Shown: piece by piece, positions 7,279 through 8,877 of the stretch
Layout: the number at the start of each line of letters is the position of its first letter
Position numbering within the stretch: the first letter of the stretch is position 1
NCBI GenBank assembly: GCA_011053245.1
Contig: DRGS01000040.1
Coordinates: 1-8,877, forward strand
DNA: 8,877 nucleotides
Direction: 5' to 3'
Origin: Phycisphaerales bacterium
GTDB lineage: Bacteria; Planctomycetota; Phycisphaerae; Sedimentisphaerales; Anaerohalosphaeraceae
Position numbers and translations under genes: made by a program
The notes under the pieces: generated by a model
Seen by the model: the letters and a program-made list of their open reading frames with translations, nothing else
Database searches by the model: none
What the model was told of the DNA's origin: nothing

Positions 7279-8613
7279 ATGAATGATAACAGAATACAGA
7301 AACTTGAGCTGCAACTTGACAGCTTCGATATTTCGAAGAGAACCGAAGCGTTAACAGAATTGATGAGCATGGTCGGCTCTGGCGAAATAGAATTTGCCGA
7401 AACCGGCACTGATGTCAATCTGCATATTCACAGCTTCTATTCTTATAACGCATGCGGATATTCGCCGAGTAAGATTGCATGGCTTGCAAAGAAGAGAGGG
7501 TTGGCGGTCGCGGGTATTGTCGATTTCGATGTGTTTGACGGATTAGATGAATTCCTTGAAGCAGCTAAGCTGGTTAGTCTTAAAGCGTGCGTTGGCATTG
7601 AAAGCAGGGTTTTTATTCCAGAGTTTGCGGACAAAGAGATAAACTCTCCGGGCGAGCCAGGCATAAGCTATCACATGGGAATCGGCCTTACAAGCCCCGA
7701 CGTCCCAGAACACATGCAGAATTTCAAAAATACTCTGAGACAGATACCGGACCAGCGAAACCGCGACATGGTTGTCAGGGTCAATGAATTCTTAAGCCCT
7801 GTCGAGTTGGATTACGAAAAAGACGTTCAGCCCTTAGCTCCATCCGGCAACGCAACAGAAAGGCATATATGTTTGGCTTATGCAAGAAAAGCCGCTGCTG
7901 TTTTCAATGATAGCACAGAGCTTAAAAACTTCTGGAATGAAAAGCTTGGTTCGGAGGACTTTGAACTTCCCGAAGGCGGCGATTTGCAGGCACTTATAAG
8001 GGCAAAGACAATGAAACGCGGCGGTGTGGGTTATGTTCAGCCGGGCGAAGGGTCCTTCCCTGAGATGGCAAAGATGAACGAGTTTGTTGTAGCTGTTGGT
8101 GGAATACCTACGCTTACATGGCTAAACGGGCTAAGCGACGGCGAACAGCAGATCGAAGAGCTTGTCAAGATCGCTATGCAAACAGGCGTAGAAGCAATTA
8201 ATATTATCCCGGACAGGAACTTCACGGAAGGCGTAAAAGATCAGAAACTTACCAATCTAAATTATGTTGTAAAACTCGCCGAGAGTCTCGATATGCCGAT
8301 AATCGTAGGTACTGAGATGAACAGCCCGGGGCTGAAATTCGTCGACGACTTTGACAGTGAAGAGTTAAAACCTTTTGCATCACGATTCTTAAAAGGCGCT
8401 AATATTGTTTACGGACATTCTGTTTTGCAAAAGCAAAGCGGTATGGGCTACACAAGCAAGTGGGCCGAGGAGAATTTCAAAACAAGAGCGGACAAAAACG
8501 CATTTTTTGAAAAGTTAGGCAGTTCACTTGAGGTTGGCCAGGAAGAGTTTCTTGGTGGTCTTAAGGATATGCAGGTTTTACCAGAACAGTTATTAGAAAA
8601 GATTAATAAATAA
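7279..8613 (+). CDS. PHP-domain protein with altered metal ligands, function unknown
   Basis: This 444-residue protein carries an N-terminal helical segment (1-40) and then a PHP-type fold. The HxH motif is His49-x-His51 (NLHIHSFYSYN), the second motif reads IVDFDVFDG (80-88) where typical PHP enzymes have T-D-H-D, Glu108 lies in GIES, and His132 in YHMGIGL. Later motifs differ more. GGIPTLTW (274-281) stands where A-H-P is usual, and GTEMNSPG (344-351) where G-S-D-x-H is usual. Other striking stretches are NATERHICLAYARK (191-204) and INIIPDRN (307-314). PHP proteins are metal-dependent phosphoesterases or related hydrolases. The replaced residues could mean a changed metal site or chemistry, which I cannot name. 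It starts 12 bases after the kinase with only a weak Shine-Dalgarno, so a role in the same sugar pathway, perhaps on a sugar phosphate, is inference. Confidence 0.8.
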   Translation: MNDNRIQKLELQLDSFDISKRTEALTELMSMVGSGEIEFAETGTDVNLHIHSFYSYNACGYSPSKIAWLAKKRGLAVAGIVDFDVFDGLDEFLEAAKLVSLKACVGIESRVFIPEFADKEINSPGEPGISYHMGIGLTSPDVPEHMQNFKNTLRQIPDQRNRDMVVRVNEFLSPVELDYEKDVQPLAPSGNATERHICLAYARKAAAVFNDSTELKNFWNEKLGSEDFELPEGGDLQALIRAKTMKRGGVGYVQPGEGSFPEMAKMNEFVVAVGGIPTLTWLNGLSDGEQQIEELVKIAMQTGVEAINIIPDRNFTEGVKDQKLTNLNYVVKLAESLDMPIIVGTEMNSPGLKFVDDFDSEELKPFASRFLKGANIVYGHSVLQKQSGMGYTSKWAEENFKTRADKNAFFEKLGSSLEVGQEEFLGGLKDMQVLPEQLLEKINK

Positions 8614-8622
8614 AGGATGACG

Positions 8623-8877
8623 ATGAGTAGTATTCCAGCAAAACAAAAAGCGGTTCAGTTGATCGGGCCTGACGAGCTTATATTAAACACTGATAAAGAC
8701 GTACATACTCCCGGGCCACACCAGATACTTTGCCAGGTCGAAGCGGTGGGTTTGTGCTTTTCAGACTTGAAACTCCTGAAGCAGTTTTCCGAACATGCCC
8801 GTAAGGGCGATATACAATCGGGGATCGATACTACGATCCTGAGTGAGATTCCAAGCTACGTCTCAGGTGACAAACCA
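8623..8877 (+). CDS. Second zinc-type alcohol dehydrogenase, N-terminal fragment cut by the window edge
   Basis: Eighty-five codons are visible before the right edge, with no stop. The peptide starts MSSIPAKQKAVQLIGPDELI and has the N-terminal GroES-like pattern of medium-chain dehydrogenases: a conserved P-G-P-H-Q-I-L segment, then AVGLCFSDLK with Cys45 as the likely catalytic zinc ligand. After that Cys the next zinc ligands (GHE) would normally come about 25 residues later. Here at least 40 residues pass without them, so this protein has an insertion. AAAGGA five bases before the ATG supports the start at 8623. An in-frame ATG at 8617 overlaps that Shine-Dalgarno and is less likely. It follows the PHP gene by nine bases and probably belongs to the same operon. 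The substrate is unknown. Confidence 0.75.
   Translation, partial: MSSIPAKQKAVQLIGPDELILNTDKDVHTPGPHQILCQVEAVGLCFSDLKLLKQFSEHARKGDIQSGIDTTILSEIPSYVSGDKP

Noticed and set aside
1..8877. CRISPR arrays, insertion sequences, tRNA or rRNA genes, phage or defence genes
   Set aside because: No regularly spaced repeats, transposase motifs, terminal inverted repeats or RNA gene signatures were seen. The window is almost wholly metabolic coding sequence.

Overview
The window reads as the start of one long plus-strand catabolic operon, with the first 34 codons of a divergently transcribed DeoR-type repressor at the left edge. The organism is a bacterium of moderate GC. It has clear Shine-Dalgarno sequences and a sigma-70 style promoter (TTGACA-16-TACAAT), which argues against Bacteroidota. 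Gene style and content (a single-chain fused E1 alpha/beta, a RhaB-like kinase, a PHP protein with an altered active site) suggest the PVC group, perhaps Planctomycetota/Phycisphaerae. That placement is a low-confidence impression, because no phylogenetic marker is present.

Layout: 1-103 (minus) is the N-terminal helix-turn-helix of a DeoR-family regulator, cut by the window edge. 104-345 is a compact divergent control region. It has a promoter for each direction, a perfect 9-bp inverted repeat over the regulator promoter, TTTACA hexamers repeated over the operon promoter, a small palindrome just past the predicted transcription start, and a hairpin that includes the Shine-Dalgarno of the first operon gene. 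346-2616 is a fused alpha-beta E1 of a thiamine-diphosphate 2-oxo acid (or acetoin) dehydrogenase. 2650-3969 is its E2 acyltransferase, with one lipoyl domain and two tandem peripheral-subunit-binding domains. 3990-5033 is a zinc-dependent polyol dehydrogenase of the sorbitol/xylitol type. 5035-5760 is a short-chain dehydrogenase/reductase. 5785-7266 is an L-rhamnulokinase-type FGGY kinase. 7279-8613 is a PHP-domain protein with several canonical metal ligands replaced. 8623-8877 is the start of a second zinc-type alcohol dehydrogenase, cut by the right edge. All plus-strand gaps are 1 to 33 bases and no terminator is seen, so co-transcription is very likely.

How it may work (inference): a polyol or deoxy-sugar is oxidised by the zinc dehydrogenase and/or SDR to a ketose, which the RhaB-like kinase phosphorylates. 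An aldolase outside the window would split it, and the E1-E2 complex, with an E3 also outside the window, would turn the resulting 2-oxo acid or acetoin-like product into acyl-CoA. DeoR regulators usually sense phosphorylated sugars, which fits control by the kinase product. The PHP protein has no assigned role. No isomerase, aldolase, E3 or transporter is visible, so the substrate cannot be fixed from this window. The points most worth a second look are the joining of a 2-oxo acid dehydrogenase to a deoxy-sugar kinase in one operon, the doubled subunit-binding domain of E2, and the altered PHP active site.
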